From NCBI RefSeq assembly GCF_047338595.1, contig NZ_JBLFBO010000010.1, positions 44,029 through 108,028 on the forward strand: 64,000 bases of DNA, read 5' to 3'. The position numbers and the translations under genes were made by a program. Source of the stretch: Nitrospira_D sp019636945. GTDB lineage: Bacteria; Nitrospirota; Nitrospiria; Nitrospirales; Nitrospiraceae. The number at the start of each line of letters is the position of its first letter. Positions within the stretch are counted from its first letter, which is position 1. Below are positions 8,814-17,826 of this stretch, one piece after another. Under the pieces are notes generated by a model. That model saw nothing but the letters and a program-made list of their open reading frames with translations. It had not been told where the DNA came from and ran no database searches.

Positions 8814-10916
8814 ATGGCAACCGTCACGGAACCAACCAGCGCATCGCACTTCGTCAAACACCCGGACATTCTCATGTCCGTGGGGGTCGTCGCCATTCTC
8901 ATGGTGATGCTCCTACCGTTGCCGCGGTTCATCCTCGACTTGTTGCTCAGCTTCGATATCACCCTCTCCGTCATCATTCTTTTGGTCGGTCTGCAAGTGC
9001 GTCGCCCCATCGAGTTCTCAGTGTTCCCATCGATTCTGTTGATGATTACGTTGTTCAGACTGTCGCTGAATATCGCCTCGACACGGCTCATCCTTTTGCA
9101 TGGCAATGAAGGGGCCGGGGCGGCCGGTGAGGTCATCCGGGCATTCGGCAATTTCATTGTCGGCGGCAATTACACCGTCGGTCTCGTGGTCTTTACGATT
9201 CTGGTCGTGATCAATTTTGTGGTGGTCACCAAAGGAGCAGGCCGTGTCGCCGAAGTCGCGGCACGCTTCACCTTGGATGCGATGCCTGGAAAACAGATGA
9301 GCATCGACGCGGATCTGAATGCGGGTTTGATCAATGAAGCCGACGCGCGCCGACGAAGACGGGAAATCACCGAAGAGGCAGACTTCTACGGGTCGATGGA
9401 CGGAGCGAGTAAGTTTGTTCGAGGTGACGCCATCGCGGCGGTGATCATTACCCTGGTCAATATCGTCGGCGGCCTCGCCATCGGTGTCTTGCAGCAAGGG
9501 ATGAGTCCGGGACTCGCGGCACAGACCTATACGGTGCTCACTGTCGGTGAAGGACTGGTCGCGCAGATCCCCGCCCTCATTGTTTCGACGGCAGCCGGTA
9601 TTGTCGTGACGCGCGCCGCTTCGGATATGGACTTGGGTGGGGCGATGACAAAGCAACTGCTGATGTCCCCCAAGCCGGTCGGGATTGCAGCGGGGATTCT
9701 TCTCGCTCTCGGCCTAGTCCCTGGCCTGCCGCATCTGGCCTTTCTGGTATTGGGCAGCGCAGTGGCGTGGATGGCCTATCACTTGCATCAGGAGGAAATC
9801 CGGGAAGCGGCTCCAACTCCAACCCAGACCCCTACGGCTCCAAAGGCTGATGAGGGGCCAACCCGCGTGACTCCGTTGGATTTGATGGAGGTGCAAGTGG
9901 GCTATGGGTTGATCGGTCTGGTGGAAGGAACACAAGGCACCGCGTTGCTCGACCGAATTAAAGCTCTCCGGCGGCAGTTTGCAGAAACGATGGGATTCGT
10001 CGTGCCGCCCATTCACATTCGTGACAATTTACAGCTGAGACCGAATGAGTACGCCATCATGTTGAAGGGCGTGGAGGTCGCCAAAGCGGATGTGTTGCCT
10101 GGGCACCTGTTGGCGATCGATCCAGGGACAGGGCAGAAGGGCGTGGTCCAGGGCATCGCAACGAAGGAGCCTGCATTCGGACTGCCGGCGCTCTGGATTC
10201 CGGAAGATGGGAGAGAACAGGCTCAGATTGCCGGTTATACCGTTGTGGATGCGAGTTCTGCCATCGCCACCCATCTTTCAGAGCTCGTGAAGCGGTATGG
10301 TCATGAATTGTTGGGGCGTCAGGAGGTTCAGGCACTTCTGGATGAGGTTGGCAAATCTCATCCCAAGCTGGTGGAAGAGCTGATTCCGACGATGGTTCCG
10401 TTGGGGACGGTGGTTCGGGTACTCGGCAATCTGCTCAAAGAGGGCATTCCGATCAGAGACTTGCGCTCCATTCTGGAAGCTATTTCCGATCAAGCCTCGA
10501 ACAGTAAAGATCCTGAACTGTTGACGGAATATGCCCGGCAGGCCTTGGCGAGGACGATCACCAAACAGTATCAAGCATCGGACGGCAGCCTCCAGGTGAT
10601 TACGTTGGATCCCCGGCTGGATCGGTCGCTGGCCGATCAAGTTGCGGCACTCCCGCCGGGCGCTGCCTTACAGCTTGATCCGACTGTGTTGCACAAGCTT
10701 CTGACGGGAATTAAACAGGCGGCTGAACGGGTTGCGGCTCGTGGGCAACAACCGATCGTCATTTGTTCACAGGCCGTTCGCCGGCATCTTCGTCGCCACA
10801 GCGATCGCATCCTTCATTCGGTGCCGGTGATGGGGTTTAACGAGGTTGATTCATTTGTTCGCCTCCAGTCGCTTGATACGGTGCGAGTCGACTTCGAATT
10901 GGCACAGTCATCCTAG
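8814..10916 (+). CDS. flhA: Flagellar export gate protein FlhA
   Basis: FlhA is the major export-gate subunit: eight membrane segments for proton-coupled export plus a cytoplasmic nonamer that binds chaperone-substrate pairs. The 700 residues match family length. Visible signatures are LRVRRPIEF-like QVRRPIEFSVFPSILLMITL, LFRLSLNIASTRLIL, the conserved loop DAMPGKQMSIDADLNAG and ADARRRRREITEEADFYGSM. The cytoplasmic domain begins near residue 345. No strong Shine-Dalgarno is seen before the ATG, but the N-terminus fits. Confidence 0.97.
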   Translation: MATVTEPTSASHFVKHPDILMSVGVVAILMVMLLPLPRFILDLLLSFDITLSVIILLVGLQVRRPIEFSVFPSILLMITLFRLSLNIASTRLILLHGNEGAGAAGEVIRAFGNFIVGGNYTVGLVVFTILVVINFVVVTKGAGRVAEVAARFTLDAMPGKQMSIDADLNAGLINEADARRRRREITEEADFYGSMDGASKFVRGDAIAAVIITLVNIVGGLAIGVLQQGMSPGLAAQTYTVLTVGEGLVAQIPALIVSTAAGIVVTRAASDMDLGGAMTKQLLMSPKPVGIAAGILLALGLVPGLPHLAFLVLGSAVAWMAYHLHQEEIREAAPTPTQTPTAPKADEGPTRVTPLDLMEVQVGYGLIGLVEGTQGTALLDRIKALRRQFAETMGFVVPPIHIRDNLQLRPNEYAIMLKGVEVAKADVLPGHLLAIDPGTGQKGVVQGIATKEPAFGLPALWIPEDGREQAQIAGYTVVDASSAIATHLSELVKRYGHELLGRQEVQALLDEVGKSHPKLVEELIPTMVPLGTVVRVLGNLLKEGIPIRDLRSILEAISDQASNSKDPELLTEYARQALARTITKQYQASDGSLQVITLDPRLDRSLADQVAALPPGAALQLDPTVLHKLLTGIKQAAERVAARGQQPIVICSQAVRRHLRRHSDRILHSVPVMGFNEVDSFVRLQSLDTVRVDFELAQSS

Positions 10917-10924
10917 GATAGCCC

Positions 10925-12271
10925 ATGAAGGTGAAGACATTTCACGCGCTCACCATGCAGGATGCTCTCCGAGCCATCAAGGAGGAGTTGGGGCCGGATG
11001 CCATTATCCTGTCATCCAAAGAGGTGCGTGAAGGCGGGCGACTACTACGAGTCTTCAATCACACCGTGTTGGAAGTGATGGCGGCAGCCGAGTACGAGCG
11101 TCCACAGGTCGTCCGGGAGAGCACACCGGTTCAAGAATCTGTGCCTCCGGTACGAACGTCAGGGGGCGGCCCTTCGGCTCTTCATCCGGTGAACACCTTC
11201 CAACAGACCTTGCGAGGGATGTTGGAACCTACCAATGAAAGGAAACCACGAAAGCAGAGTCAGCAGGAGCCGTCGAGCAAGTCTGCCACATCGACTAAGA
11301 CGCCGAATCGACGCCGCCAGGTACGGGCGGTGTACGACGAACTGAGTCAGTTGTTGCGCGAGCTTTCGCCGGACGCATGCACGCCACGGGCCGGTCAATC
11401 GTCGTCGGTTCTTTCAACCCTCCGTCAATCATTGTGCGATCAGGGGATGCATCCGTCCACGACCGAGTTGCTACTCGGTGAGGTACTGAAAACCGATCGA
11501 CTGGCGCATGTTTCGGACGAACAGATGATGAGACGCGCACTCTATCAGGAAGTTGTCCGGCGTGTACGGGTCACCGGTCCGTTGGATCATGGCCAGGCAC
11601 GTCCTGCGATTGAACTGTTCATCGGTCCGAGTGGAGCGGGGAAGACGTCGGCGGTTGCCAAGCTTGCCGCGTTTTATCGCCTGGAGCAGCAGAAGTCGGT
11701 CGCCTTGATTACGTTTGACAGCTATCGGGAGACCGCCGTGGAGCAGCTCCGACGGTACGCCAAGATCATAGGAGTCCCCTTTGCCTGTGCGCTATCGGCT
11801 CGGCAGGTGCAGGCCGGGCTGCGTCGCCATGCGAAGGTGGACCTTGTGCTGATGGATATGCCGGGGATTGCCCCGGCGGACCTGGCCTTGGCGCAGGATC
11901 TTTGTCGTTTGTTGAAGCACGATGCTATTACGACGCATCTGGTCTTGCCGGCCGCCATCAGAGCACAAGAAGCCTGTCGAATGACCGGTTGCGTGAGGGC
12001 ACTTCCGGATCTCCGTTTGTTCTTTACCAAACTCGACGAAACGGACTCTTCTGGAACGATCTTTGAAGTAGGACATGCGACCGGGCTTCCACTGTCGTAC
12101 TGGAGTATTGGACGGCGAGTCCCTGGGGATATTGAGGTCGCGTCTCCGGAGGTTCTCGCTGGCAGGCTCACGGCTGGTAGCACGGAGAGAGCGCATGATC
12201 ATGTCGGACAGTCGGATCGATCAGCGGGAGCGAAGGTTGCGTTGGCGGCAACGGGAACTTATCACCGATAA
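10925..12271 (+). CDS. flhF: Flagellar SRP-type GTPase FlhF
   Basis: FlhF is an SRP-family GTPase that marks the site of flagellar assembly, usually the cell pole. The 448-residue protein has the N-terminal B-domain start (MKVKTFHALTMQDALRAIKE), a low-complexity linker (residues about 75-130), and the NG domain with P-loop GPSGAGKT (234-241), FDSYRETAVEQLRRYA and FTKLDETDSSG. The G3 region reads DMPG where SRP GTPases usually have DTAG, a substitution near the catalytic site. It is followed by flhG, its regulator. Confidence 0.93.
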   Translation: MKVKTFHALTMQDALRAIKEELGPDAIILSSKEVREGGRLLRVFNHTVLEVMAAAEYERPQVVRESTPVQESVPPVRTSGGGPSALHPVNTFQQTLRGMLEPTNERKPRKQSQQEPSSKSATSTKTPNRRRQVRAVYDELSQLLRELSPDACTPRAGQSSSVLSTLRQSLCDQGMHPSTTELLLGEVLKTDRLAHVSDEQMMRRALYQEVVRRVRVTGPLDHGQARPAIELFIGPSGAGKTSAVAKLAAFYRLEQQKSVALITFDSYRETAVEQLRRYAKIIGVPFACALSARQVQAGLRRHAKVDLVLMDMPGIAPADLALAQDLCRLLKHDAITTHLVLPAAIRAQEACRMTGCVRALPDLRLFFTKLDETDSSGTIFEVGHATGLPLSYWSIGRRVPGDIEVASPEVLAGRLTAGSTERAHDHVGQSDRSAGAKVALAATGTYHR

Positions 12272-12290
12272 CGTGGTTGGAGGTCACACT

Positions 12291-13160
12291 ATGCAGCTCA
12301 GATCCAAATCGTCAGCCTCGGTGTCGGAACCTGTCAGATGGGAAGGTGAGTCGTTTCCCCAAGTGATTGCCGTCTCAAGCGGAAAAGGTGGTGTGGGGAA
12401 AACCAATGTGGTGGCCAATGTGGGCATGGCTCTGACCAAACTTGGGAAACGAGTCCTGATCCTGGATGCCGATCTCGGCCTGGGCAATCTCGATGTGCTG
12501 CTTGGCCTTGTCCCACGGCTCACGATTGAAGATGTGCTCGCCGGGACCCATACATTCGAGGAAATCGTATTGAAAGGCCCGGCAGGTATCCATGTACTAC
12601 CGGCAAGTTCCGGGGTCCCGCAGCTGACAAGTTTGACGGAGTCCCAACAGCTCATCATCCAAGAGCAGTTAGCACAGTTTTCCGGTGGGATGGATGTGCT
12701 GTTGATCGATACCGGTGCAGGTATTTCCCCAAGCGTGACATTTTTTGCCTCCTCGGCTGATGAAACCGTGGTCGTGGTGTCTCCAGAACCCACATCGCTC
12801 ACGGATGCCTATGCCTTGATCAAGGTCTTGGCGCGCCAATATCGTGAACGTCGCTTCAAAATACTCGTGAACCAAGCAAAGAGTCCTCGAGAAGCATCCG
12901 AGGTATTCGGGAAACTCGATGTCGCGGCGGATCGCTTTTTGCATGTCGCTCTCGAATTGATCGGAGCCATTCCGTATGACGACTATGTGCCGATGGCTGT
13001 CATGCAGCAGAAGGCAGTCCTGGAATTATTCCCTGAGGCACCGGCGTCCGAAGCATTTAAAAAGTTAGCCAGGCAGATCGTGCAATGGCCGAAACCCGCA
13101 CTTCCCAAAAGCTCGATGCAGTTGGTGTGGCAGCGGTCGGCGACGCACGTCGGCAACTAG
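12291..13160 (+). CDS. flhG: MinD-family ATPase FlhG (flagellar number regulator)
   Basis: FlhG limits flagellar number and acts on FlhF GTPase activity. The product has the deviant Walker A motif SSGKGGVGKT (residues 29-38), then LILDADLGLGNLDVLLGL and LLIDTGAGISPSVTFFA. I chose the ATG at 12291 (TTGGAGGT just upstream), giving 289 residues, the usual length. An in-frame ATG at 12195, behind GGAGAGA, would add 32 residues containing IDQRERRLRWRQ, loosely like the DQA-type activator helix known at FlhG N-termini, and would overlap flhF by 77 nt. Start choice is therefore open. Confidence 0.93.
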   Translation: MQLRSKSSASVSEPVRWEGESFPQVIAVSSGKGGVGKTNVVANVGMALTKLGKRVLILDADLGLGNLDVLLGLVPRLTIEDVLAGTHTFEEIVLKGPAGIHVLPASSGVPQLTSLTESQQLIIQEQLAQFSGGMDVLLIDTGAGISPSVTFFASSADETVVVVSPEPTSLTDAYALIKVLARQYRERRFKILVNQAKSPREASEVFGKLDVAADRFLHVALELIGAIPYDDYVPMAVMQQKAVLELFPEAPASEAFKKLARQIVQWPKPALPKSSMQLVWQRSATHVGN

Positions 13161-13179
13161 CAAAAGGTTAGCAACTATT

Positions 13180-13929
13180 ATGAGTAAGGCGGCATTACCA
13201 CACGAGCGGAAAGCGTTCTCAGCAGAAGGGGCGCGACGTGAGCAACTGATCAAAGAGTTCGCCCATGTCATTCGCGCCATGGCCCATCGGTTGGCGTTCC
13301 GGCTGCCGGCCTATCTGGATGCGGAAGATCTGATTTCGGTCGGCACCATCGGATTGATGGATGCGATGACCAAGTATGATCCCACAAGGGAAGCCAAGTT
13401 CAAGACCTATGCAGAGTTCCGTATTCGAGGGGCCATGCTCGATGAGATCCGCGCGATGGATTGGATTCCCCGATCGGTTCATGAGCGAATTTCCTTGCTC
13501 CAAAAAACCCACACCCTCCTCATGAGCCGCCTCGGTCGCCCGCCGCATGATGAGGAGGTGGCAACCGAGTTGAAGATGTCGCTGGAAGAGCTGGATGAGT
13601 TCATCACACGTGCCAGAGGGGCGGTCATGATCAGTGTGGACGATCTGAGCCTCCACGAGCCGGATGGGCACAAAGTGGTGAAGATGTTGGCCGACACCCA
13701 TACTCCTGATCCGCTCTCCTCATTGGTGAATGAACGCGAACGTGAATCCATTGCCGGAGCGATTCAGATGTTGCCGGAAAAGGAACGGCTTGTCCTCACG
13801 CTGTATTACTATGAAGAACTCACCATGAAAGAAATCGGAGAACTCCTCAAAGTGACAGAATCGCGCGTCTGCCAAATTCACACGAAAGCCATCATCCGAC
13901 TCAAGGCCACCCTCGAAGCGATCACCTAA
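13180..13929 (+). CDS. fliA: RNA polymerase sigma-28 factor FliA
   Basis: FliA directs transcription of late flagellar and chemotaxis genes and is inhibited by FlgM, encoded here at 19752. The 249-residue product has sigma region 2 (LAFRLPAYLDAEDLISVGTI, then FKTYAEFRIRGAMLDEIR and DWIPRS), region 3 (SRLGRPPHDEEVATELKMS) and region 4 (LPEKERLVLTLYYYEELTMK, ESRVCQIHTKAI). The order flhF-flhG-fliA is common. Several TCAA-N15/16-CCGATA promoters in this window fit its regulon. Confidence 0.97.
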   Translation: MSKAALPHERKAFSAEGARREQLIKEFAHVIRAMAHRLAFRLPAYLDAEDLISVGTIGLMDAMTKYDPTREAKFKTYAEFRIRGAMLDEIRAMDWIPRSVHERISLLQKTHTLLMSRLGRPPHDEEVATELKMSLEELDEFITRARGAVMISVDDLSLHEPDGHKVVKMLADTHTPDPLSSLVNERERESIAGAIQMLPEKERLVLTLYYYEELTMKEIGELLKVTESRVCQIHTKAIIRLKATLEAIT

Positions 13930-14067
13930 CAGGCTGTTGAGAAAGGCCATCAGCAGCGTTCTCACGTCGTTCGCCTCGCAACGTTGGCGAAGCGGGTTCA
14001 GAAGCTCAACGTACGGGCCGGAGTGCGATTCGCTCCTGCGCTTGCTGCGGCCTTGCTGGACAGCCTG
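13930..14067. repeat. Inverted-repeat element after fliA
   Basis: The stretch opens with CAGGCTGT (13930-13937) and closes with its exact reverse complement (14060-14067). In between are GTTCTCAC, CTCAACGTACG and TTGCTGCGGCCTTGCTGGAC, which I recall from a common noncoding repeat in Nitrospira genomes. A second, decayed copy-like segment follows (about 14108-14200). The 711-nt gap 13930-14640 otherwise shows no convincing gene; reading frames of up to 118 codons there run through the repeat and look spurious. Confidence 0.6.
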
Positions 14068-14590
14068 CGAGGCATCTAGATTCGGTCAGTCACCGTGGGG
14101 AGCGATCAGTTTGAGAAAGGACGTAGGGGTTCTCAATGCACTGCTAGGAGTCGTGAGCGGCCGTTGCAGGAGCAAGGCGCGAGCGAGATATGCGACGGCA
14201 TCGTTGTCCCTCTGTCATGCGCTTCATCCAATATCTGTGATCGCTGCGTTCTTGTGGACCAGATGGGCACCAGGGTCTGTCTGTCGGCCTTGAAGACTCC
14301 GGCTACCCCCACACCTGCTTGCCCGTCATCATGCATAGCATGAACATGTCTTTCCTGGCTGTGCGGGCCGTCGTGTCTGATCGGCCATGGGAAGAGGAGG
14401 GGCTGCGATGAGCATGAAAGAGGTCGGGTGCTGTTCCAGGAAAAATATGCCGCTAGCTGGGTAGAATATGTCCTGACCGTACCGCGGCTTGCTCCAGTAG
14501 CCTGTCGTTCTTCATCTCAAATCGTGATTATTCTGCTCTATTTCTCTGATTTTGAATTGTGACCCTATGAAATCAGCAGGGCCAGGAGTG

Positions 14591-14606
14591 TGGCACAAGG
14601 GTTGCT
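14591..14606 (+). promoter_or_regulatory. Sigma-54 (RpoN) type promoter for the flgF operon
   Basis: TGGCACAAGGGTTGCT matches TGGCAC-N5-TTGCW completely. GG (14592-14593) and GC (14604-14605) are 12 bp apart. Predicted transcription start is near 14616-14618, 23-25 nt before the flgF ATG at 14641, which follows ATAAGGAG. The long gap upstream leaves room for binding of a bacterial enhancer protein such as an FleQ/FlgR-type regulator; no such site was identified. Confidence 0.82.
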
Positions 14607-14640
14607 GTCTTTGTGTCGGGACCGATAAGGAGTTGCTCAC

Positions 14641-15411
14641 ATGAACCGTGGTATCTATCCCATCCTCTCCGGTGCGTTGGCTCATGAGCGGCGGATGCAA
14701 GTCTTCGCCAATAATATGGCCAATGTGAATACGGCAGGTTTCAAGCAGGACGAGCAGGCCTTCAAAGCCATTTTCCCCAGGTATCAGGCGGTCATTCCTG
14801 CGATCGGTCAGAGTGCGGGATTGGCCCAGCAGATTGTGGCCAGGCCATTTGGGGCGACCGAACGTGCATTCGTTGCGCCGCATACGATGAAGACAACGTT
14901 CGAAGCGGGTCGTATCAGGCTCACCGGCAATCCGCTGGATCTCGCGATTCAGGGAAGAGGGTTTTTGGAAGTGGAGACCCCTCAAGGGGTTCGATACACC
15001 AGGAACGGCATGTTGTCACTGGACAACCAGCGCAGGCTGGTGAATAGCCTCGGCTATCCCGTGATGGGCACCAAAGGGGAAATCAAGATTCCTGCCGGGA
15101 AGTTGGAAATCACTCCTCAAGGCGATATCAAAGTGGATGATAAATCGGTCGGAACAATCAAGGTCATGGATTTTCCCGAGGAGGAGATGCCGGTCAAGTC
15201 TGCTGAAGGGTTGTTCGCATCCGATAAAGGCAAACCGGTCAAGAATCCGCAGCTTCTGGCCGGGCACATCGAGGAATCGAACGTCAATTCAATCGGTGAA
15301 ATGGTGAAGATGATTGAGGGGATGCGGAGTTACGAGTCGGCACAAAAACTCATTCAAACGCTGGATCGCATGGCTGAAGTCGCGATTCAAGACATTGGGC
15401 GAGTGGTGTAG
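14641..15411 (+). CDS. flgF: Flagellar proximal rod protein FlgF
   Basis: FlgF is a proximal rod subunit. The 256-residue product has the rod N-terminal motif (RRMQVFANNMANVNTAGFKQ), the middle FlgEFG motif IQGRGFLEVETPQGVRYTRN, and the C-terminal motif ESNVNSIGEMVKMIEGMRSY. The start follows ATAAGGAG. It opens the rod-ring operon behind a sigma-54 promoter. FlgF and FlgG are alike; size and order identify this one. Confidence 0.93.
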   Translation: MNRGIYPILSGALAHERRMQVFANNMANVNTAGFKQDEQAFKAIFPRYQAVIPAIGQSAGLAQQIVARPFGATERAFVAPHTMKTTFEAGRIRLTGNPLDLAIQGRGFLEVETPQGVRYTRNGMLSLDNQRRLVNSLGYPVMGTKGEIKIPAGKLEITPQGDIKVDDKSVGTIKVMDFPEEEMPVKSAEGLFASDKGKPVKNPQLLAGHIEESNVNSIGEMVKMIEGMRSYESAQKLIQTLDRMAEVAIQDIGRVV

Positions 15412-15427
15412 TACCGTGAAACGTATC

Positions 15428-15474
15428 TCGTGAAGCGTGAAGCGTCCAAAGTCTGAACGAGATCCGCTTCACGA
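15428..15474. repeat. Palindromic repeat between flgF and flgG
   Basis: TCGTGAAGCG at 15428-15437 pairs perfectly with CGCTTCACGA at 15465-15474, and CGTATCTCG nearby is shared with the fliQ-fliR palindrome. It fills most of the 88-nt flgF-flgG gap. The 15-mer CGTGAAGCGTGAAGC (15429-15443) recurs exactly inside a glycosyltransferase gene at 49416-49430. Confidence 0.65.
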
Positions 15475-15499
15475 ACGACGGGAGACGAGGAGGGGTTAG

Positions 15500-16291
15500 A
15501 TGATTAGAGCCATGTGGACAGCAGCAACGGGGATGACGGCACAACAGATCAATGTCGATACCATTGCACACAACCTTGCCAACGTGAACACGAATTCCTT
15601 TAAGCGAAGCCGAGCGGAGTTTGCGGACCTGGTCTATCAAATCCAGCGACTCCCTGGCACAAACGCATCGAATGTCGGCGTATTTCCTGTTGGGATTCAG
15701 GTCGGGACCGGAGTTCGGCCGACGACTGTCGCCAAAGAATGGCTGCAAGGGAATATGCGTCAAACGAACAATGAGACGGACCTGGCGATCGACGGGAACG
15801 GATTTTTTCAAGTGTCCCGCCCGGATGGCACCATCATGTACACCAGGAACGGCTCATTCAAACGAGACAACGTCGGGAATCTCGTCACCGGAGACGGCGA
15901 TCTTCTGAATCCGGTCATCACCATTCCATCCGGCGCGCTCAAAGTGGATATCGGTCAAGATGGTACCGTGTCCGTGTTGCTTCCCGGTGTGACTCAAGCC
16001 TCACAGGTTGGTCAGATTCAGTTGACCAGGTTCGACAATCCCTCGGGTTTGGTGGCGATGGGAAACAACCTGTTCATCGATAGTTTTGCATCGGGCCCTC
16101 CCACACAAGGCACCGGCGGTTTCACTACCGGGTTCGGCACGATTCAACAAGGATTCCTGGAGAGCTCGAACGTCAACCTCGCTGAGGAGATGGTCAATAT
16201 GATCATTGCCCAGCGGAGTTATGAGATCAATTCAAAGACGATTCAGGCTTCGGATGAGATGATGGCCATTGCCAATAATCTTCGCCGGTAA
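15500..16291 (+). CDS. flgG: Flagellar distal rod protein FlgG
   Basis: FlgG builds the distal rod. The 263-residue product starts MIRAMWTAATGMTAQQINVD, typical of FlgG, continues with IAHNLANVNTNSFKRSRAEF, has DLAIDGNGFFQVSRPDGTIM in the middle, and ends with SSNVNLAEEMVNMIIAQRSY and DEMMAIANNLRR. Length equals E. coli FlgG (260). GAGGAGGGG precedes the ATG. It is followed by flgA after 8 nt. Confidence 0.97.
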   Translation: MIRAMWTAATGMTAQQINVDTIAHNLANVNTNSFKRSRAEFADLVYQIQRLPGTNASNVGVFPVGIQVGTGVRPTTVAKEWLQGNMRQTNNETDLAIDGNGFFQVSRPDGTIMYTRNGSFKRDNVGNLVTGDGDLLNPVITIPSGALKVDIGQDGTVSVLLPGVTQASQVGQIQLTRFDNPSGLVAMGNNLFIDSFASGPPTQGTGGFTTGFGTIQQGFLESSNVNLAEEMVNMIIAQRSYEINSKTIQASDEMMAIANNLRR

Positions 16292-16299
16292 GGGGTAGG

Positions 16300-17100
16300 A
16301 TGATGAGGATCGGGATCGTGCTCATGTCGCTCTGGGTGGGGTGGGTTAGCGGGACTTCTGTGGTCTTAGCCGGGACCAGAGTCGACACCCGCACCGTCAC
16401 ACTGGTGAAGGCGGGACACGAGATACGATCTGTGGAGAAGGAGCGTGAGAAACCTGCCATGCAGGAGCTCAATGCCGAACTGCTGCAGGGAGCGATTCAT
16501 CGATATCTGGAGCAGGCCTGGTCTCAAAAAGTAAAGATGATCACCGTAGCAGTGCTGGATCCGGTAGAGCCGATTTCTGTGCCGTCCGGAATCATCGAGT
16601 TTCAAGTATTATCAGCTGGTTCGGACGACGGCCTTGGGAGACGGATCTTCCCGGTTTCGGTTGCAGTGAGCGGAAAAGCGTGGAAAACAATTCAGGTGCT
16701 GGCGGATGTGTCGGCGACGATCGAGGCCATCGTTCCCACACGGTTGTTGAGGACGGAGGAGGTGATCGATGGTGTAGACCTCAAGACCATGCGTGTTCGA
16801 ATTCACCAGTGGAATCATCCGTTCGTGACTGATCGCGATGAGGTGATCGGCAAAAGCGCCGCACGACCACTTCCGCCTGATACGCCATTGCGTCCGACAT
16901 TTGTGAAGTTTCCGCTCATCGTGAAGAAAGGTGACCGAGTCATGATTGAGGCGCGTCGAGGAGGTCTGTCGATTCAGACCTACGGCATCACCAAATCAAG
17001 CGGCCAAGTCGGACAGACCATTATGGTGGCGAATCTTGATTCGGGCCGAGAGTTGAGAGCGAAGGTTGTGGCACCTAGTTTGGTACAGGTTGATTTCTAG
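16300..17100 (+). CDS. flgA: Flagellar P-ring assembly chaperone FlgA
   Basis: FlgA is a periplasmic chaperone for P-ring assembly. The 266-residue product has a signal peptide (residues 1-25, ending near VVLAG), a variable N-terminal half, and a C-terminal SAF domain with AIVPTRLLRTEEVIDGVDL followed by LPPDTPLRPTFVKFPLIVKK and a final KVVAPSLVQVDF. The 6-nt gap to flgH and the order flgG-flgA-flgH-flgI support the call. The sequence is diverged, as usual for FlgA. Confidence 0.92.
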   Translation: MMRIGIVLMSLWVGWVSGTSVVLAGTRVDTRTVTLVKAGHEIRSVEKEREKPAMQELNAELLQGAIHRYLEQAWSQKVKMITVAVLDPVEPISVPSGIIEFQVLSAGSDDGLGRRIFPVSVAVSGKAWKTIQVLADVSATIEAIVPTRLLRTEEVIDGVDLKTMRVRIHQWNHPFVTDRDEVIGKSAARPLPPDTPLRPTFVKFPLIVKKGDRVMIEARRGGLSIQTYGITKSSGQVGQTIMVANLDSGRELRAKVVAPSLVQVDF

Positions 17101-17106
17101 GAGCGT

Positions 17107-17826
17107 ATGGTGAGTTCTATGATATCTGGTCATCGAATTCAGCCCAACGTTGCCATTGCGGGACTCGGGATCATGACCGTGATGTTCTTGCACGGATGTT
17201 CAAGTCCGCCAAGCCCGTCAAGCAAAGTGACTCTGCCGCTGATCCCTCCTCCGAAGACGCTGGGCTCGCTCTGGCAGGAAGAAAACGGACGTGCGTATCT
17301 CTATGAAGACATGCGTGCCATGCGGATCGGGGATATTCTGACCGTGAAGGTCTCCGAAGTTCATAAAGGATCAAAGTCCGCCGATACGGCGGTTCAACGA
17401 GATTCGACGATTAAGAACGGGATGGTCGGGAGCGGGATGGGGTATATCGGGCTTCCAGGGATCCGATTCAGCGATGAAACCAAGCGTGGATTCGGAATCA
17501 ATGCGAGCGCCAACAACAAGTTCGACGGGAAAGGTTCTACGAATCGTGAAGGCACATTGACAGGGACCATCTCGGCGATCGTCACGGAGGTGCTTTCCAA
17601 TGGGGATCTTCGGATCGAGGGGCGGCGTGAAGTCACCGTCAACAGTGAAAAGCAGCTGATGACTATCGGCGGGATCGTCCGTCGTGTGGACGTGGATACC
17701 AAGAATACCGTGGCGTCGAGTGCCATCGCAGATGCCAAAATCGAATACTCTGGTCTTGGTGTATTGGATGATGTTCAACGTCCGGGGTGGTTTGTTCGAA
17801 TTCTTGACTGGGTGTATCCGTTCTGA
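17107..17826 (+). CDS. flgH: Flagellar L-ring lipoprotein FlgH
   Basis: FlgH forms the outer-membrane L-ring. The 239-residue product carries a lipobox (LHGC, lipidated Cys31) after a hydrophobic segment. The family core is visible: GSLWQEENGRAYLYEDMRAM, IGDILTVKVSE, then ITGTISAIVTEV-like LTGTISAIVTEVLSNGDLRI, EGRREVTVNSEKQLMTIGGI and VRRVDV. The ATG has AGGAG upstream; an ATG at 17119 is an alternative. The stop overlaps the next small ORF as TGATG. An outer-membrane ring protein indicates a diderm cell. Confidence 0.96.
   Translation: MVSSMISGHRIQPNVAIAGLGIMTVMFLHGCSSPPSPSSKVTLPLIPPPKTLGSLWQEENGRAYLYEDMRAMRIGDILTVKVSEVHKGSKSADTAVQRDSTIKNGMVGSGMGYIGLPGIRFSDETKRGFGINASANNKFDGKGSTNREGTLTGTISAIVTEVLSNGDLRIEGRREVTVNSEKQLMTIGGIVRRVDVDTKNTVASSAIADAKIEYSGLGVLDDVQRPGWFVRILDWVYPF

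Noticed and set aside
12264..12271. ACCGATAA at the end of flhF as a sigma-28 -10 for flhG
   Set aside because: The -35 position reads GCGG; no support.
13937..14293. 118-codon frame in the fliA-flgF gap
   Set aside because: It runs through the inverted-repeat element, has no ribosome site and no recognisable similarity.
14621..14628. ACCGATAA before flgF as a sigma-28 -10
   Set aside because: No TCAA or TAAA at 15-16 nt upstream, and a much better sigma-54 promoter is present.
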